Origin: Candidatus Cloacimonadota bacterium
GTDB taxonomy: Bacteria > Cloacimonadota > Cloacimonadia > Cloacimonadales > TCS61
DNA: 6,372 nucleotides
Direction of reading: 5' to 3'
NCBI GenBank assembly: GCA_030596265.1
Contig: JAUVKM010000131.1
Location: forward strand, 1-6,372
Position 1 is the stretch's first letter, and every line of letters starts with the position of its first letter. A model generated the notes under the pieces. It worked only from the letters and a program-made list of their open reading frames with translations. It was not told where the DNA came from and did not search any database. The position numbers and the translations under genes are program-made. This document shows positions 4,789-6,372 of this stretch, one piece after another.

Positions 4789-6117
4789 ATGAGATTAAAA
4801 ATAATATTATTGTTTATGTTTATTGTAACTTTGCTTGCAGCACAGAATATATTAATTTGGGATAGAGATGGTGGATCTGAAATATCTGATCCTGAAGAAC
4901 CATGGTCATATGTTGGTTTGGAATCTGGAATAAAAGCAGCATTAACTGCAAACGGTATTTTTCCAGTAATAGATACTCTATTGGCAGATGATCTATCAGA
5001 ATATGATATTATATTTGCAACTGCTGGTATTTGGTGTGGTGACTGAGGATGGACTCCACCAGATCCGGTCGGATCTGAAGATATACAAAAATTAATAGAT
5101 TTTTTAGAAACCGGTAAAGCTGTATATATTGAAAGTGCCATTATGGGTACAGGAGATCATGCTTTATTACGCCCTTATTTTGGATTGGGCAATCATTCCA
5201 TTCCAAATAGCTTATACACAGGAATTGAAACTATCATTGCAGATAGTACAGAAACTTTTTCAGGATACACTTTAAATTATCTGTATGGCACTAATGCCGA
5301 TTATGGTCTTGATGTACTAGATGCAGAGTTAGGCAATCCCTTTACACATTCTCAGGATGATGCTGTCCGTGGTGTTTATTATGATTCCGGACTTTATCGA
5401 ACAATTGCATCTTCCTCTTTCTTTGGAGCAATGGCTGATGGTATTAATAATAACACTAAAGCAGATGTTATGGCACAATTTCTTAGTTTTCTTATTGGAG
5501 ATCCAGCACCAAATATTGTTGCTTCAGAAGATGAACTTGATTTCGGGATAACCTTACCGAATGTTTCTTATACACTTGAATTAGAAATTTCTAATACTGG
5601 ACTAGAGACACTTTTTGTAACAGATGTTGTGATCTCAGGAGAAGGTTTTAATTATTATGGATTAACGGAATTCGATCTAAATACTTCGGAACAACAGGTT
5701 CTTGAAATTGAATTTGAAAAGGATGAACTCGGTCAATTCTACGGTGAATTATCAATTCTTAGTAATGACCCAGATACTCCAGAACTACTTATATTATTGA
5801 CTGCAGAATGTTTGACAGATGCGGATGACGATTTGATCTCAACAACAAATAAGCTAATTGGAAATTATCCTAATCCGTTTAACCCATCTACAACGATATC
5901 GTTTGAATTAGATACAGAGAACACCGAAGATACCAAATTGATGATTTACAATCTGAGAGGTCAGAAAGTGAAAGAATTTTCGAATCTTAGAAATCAGACA
6001 TCTATTACTTGGAACGGTACCGATGACAATAATCAACCCGTCTCATCAGGCATTTATTTCTATAAAATGAAATCAGGTAATTTTGAAAAGACAAAAAAAA
6101 TGATATTGATGAAGTAA
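4789..6117 (+). CDS. Exported amidotransferase/ThuA-like protein with Ig-like and Por sorting domains, interrupted by in-frame TGA at codon 86
   Basis: One continuous frame of 442 sense-or-TGA codons; the only interruption is TGA at 5044-5046. AAGG (4778-4781) lies 7 bases before the ATG. Residues 1-18 are a signal peptide (MRLK, then a hydrophobic run ending LLAA). Residues 19 to about 235 read like a glutamine-amidotransferase/ThuA-type fold: ILIWDRD, EYDIIFATAGIWCGD, then LIDFLETGKAVYIES. No complete catalytic triad was identified. Residues about 245-340 (LDFGITLPN...LEISNTG...ILSNDPDTPE) resemble ASPM/SPD-2/Hydin-like Ig modules. Residues 358-442 (NYPNPFNPSTTI...GQKVKEF...GIYFYKMKSG) are a FlgD-like Por secretion tail, so the product is probably exported. 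Restarting at ATG 5143 would lose the signal peptide, so two separate genes are unlikely. Options are selenocysteine at 86 (C83-G-D-U86), a recent nonsense mutation, or a sequencing error. Confidence 0.75.
5060..5077 (+). promoter_or_regulatory. SECIS-like hairpin downstream of in-frame TGA
   Basis: CAGATCC (5060-5066) pairs perfectly with GGATCTG (5071-5077) around loop GGTC. The stem begins 13 bases and the loop 20 bases after the TGA at 5044-5046. Bacterial SECIS elements sit just inside the reading frame after UGA and carry one or more G in the first loop positions; the E. coli fdhF element also has GGUC in its loop. The bulged U of the fdhF stem is absent here. The hairpin is seen directly; its role in recoding is inference. 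Confidence 0.45.
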
Positions 6118-6138
6118 CATAATTATAGAGATGTTCTT

Positions 6139-6170
6139 ATAACGCTCCGAGTTTTCGGAGCGTTATTTAT
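6139..6170 (+). terminator. Intrinsic terminator after exported protein gene
   Basis: A perfect 12-bp stem ATAACGCTCCGA (6139-6150) / TCGGAGCGTTAT (6155-6166) with tetraloop GTTT, followed by TTAT. It lies 21 bases after the stop codon at 6117 and ends that transcription unit. Confidence 0.88.
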
Positions 6171-6215
6171 TGTTTAACTTAAATATACTGAATAATTAAT
6201 ACAAATAACTATTGA

Positions 6216-6347
6216 CATAGAGAATCACGTAACTCCTTTTTTGTAGACGTAGATGAGGAAGCTATGCCCGATGATGTCATTGAGATCGTTAAAGAATGGA
6301 GAACCAATGAGCAAAAAATATTTTCTCTCAACATTTTTATTACTTAG
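6216..6347 (+). pseudogene. Possible small coding remnant overlapping the next gene's start
   Basis: A frame open from 6216 to TAG at 6345-6347 reads VDVDEEAMPDDVIEIVKEW at about 6243-6299, an acidic, amphipathic stretch that looks like real protein rather than random AT-rich translation. It has no convincing start: ATG 6264 has no Shine-Dalgarno of note, though GAGGAA lies at 6255-6260. From 6307 it overlaps the signal-peptide gene in another frame. It may be the tail of a deleted gene or chance. I do not recognise the family. Confidence 0.2.
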
Positions 6348-6372
6348 TTTTGTATTTTCACCATATTATAAA
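6307..6372 (+). CDS. Start of an exported protein gene, truncated by window edge
   Basis: ATG at 6307 with GGAG (6298-6301) 5 bases upstream opens a frame that remains open to the last base (22 codons). It reads MSKKYFLSTFLLLSFVFSPYYK: a short basic N-terminus followed by a hydrophobic run, typical of a signal peptide. The product is probably secreted, as is that of the preceding gene. The mature part lies outside the window, so its function cannot be stated. Confidence 0.65.
   Translation, partial: MSKKYFLSTFLLLSFVFSPYYK

Noticed and set aside
4776..5141. 121-codon open frame on the minus strand
   Set aside because: It is the shadow of the signal-peptide and amidotransferase-like region of the gene at 4789.
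5357..5551. 64-codon open frame on the plus strand
   Set aside because: It lies wholly inside the gene at 4789-6117 in another frame and has no family features.
4789..6117. Two separate genes, 4789-5046 and 5143-6117
   Set aside because: Both are in the same frame, the intervening 96 bases are open and protein-like (GWTPPDPVGSEDIQKL), and the second part would lack a signal peptide although it carries an export tail.

Overview
The window looks like chromosomal DNA of an AT-rich, probably anaerobic bacterium of the FCB superphylum. Candidatus Cloacimonadota or a close relative is my best guess. Two things suggest this: an HdrA-type flavin/iron-sulfur electron-transfer subunit, and exported proteins ending in the NYPNPFNPSTTI-type tail (FlgD-like / Por sorting domain) common in that group. 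The assignment is inference; there is no rRNA or tRNA in the window.

Layout. Bases 2-1564 hold the 3' nine-tenths of an hdrA-like gene, cut by the left edge. Two AT-rich hairpins (1617-1691) follow it, then an accessory block of small proteins of unknown function: a double zinc-ribbon membrane protein (1730-2125), a four-helix membrane protein (2144-2476), a structured attC-like palindromic element (2507-2586) with a 12-bp direct repeat of its right edge, and another four-helix, very AT-rich membrane protein (2693-3109). A MarR-family regulator (3117-3581, minus strand) converges on this block. From about 3690 to 4205 there is no gene but a dense series of about thirteen short-loop hairpins. 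Next come two overlapping gene remnants in different frames (4360-4654): a ribosome-binding site plus a PP-loop-like N-terminus running into the C-terminal end of a secreted T9SS-type protein. A strong intrinsic terminator (4705-4739) closes that segment.

The last large gene (4789-6117) encodes a 442-codon exported protein with a signal peptide, a glutamine-amidotransferase/ThuA-like N-terminal region, an Ig-like region and a C-terminal sorting domain. It is interrupted at codon 86 by an in-frame TGA. The frame is otherwise open from end to end. The TGA lies in a Cys-x-x-(TGA) context and is followed, after 13 bases, by a perfect 7-bp hairpin with a GGTC loop, which fits the general layout of a bacterial SECIS element. 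It may therefore be an undescribed selenoprotein or, more mundanely, a recent nonsense mutation. A terminator (6139-6166) follows, and a new gene for an exported protein begins at 6307 and runs off the right edge.

The genes do not form one pathway. HdrA is cytoplasmic electron bifurcation or transfer, and its usual partners are not visible downstream. The middle is an accessory, rearranged region with remnants and palindromic repeats. The right end encodes secreted proteins. The most promising observations are the TGA/SECIS-like arrangement, the hairpin array and the attC-like element.
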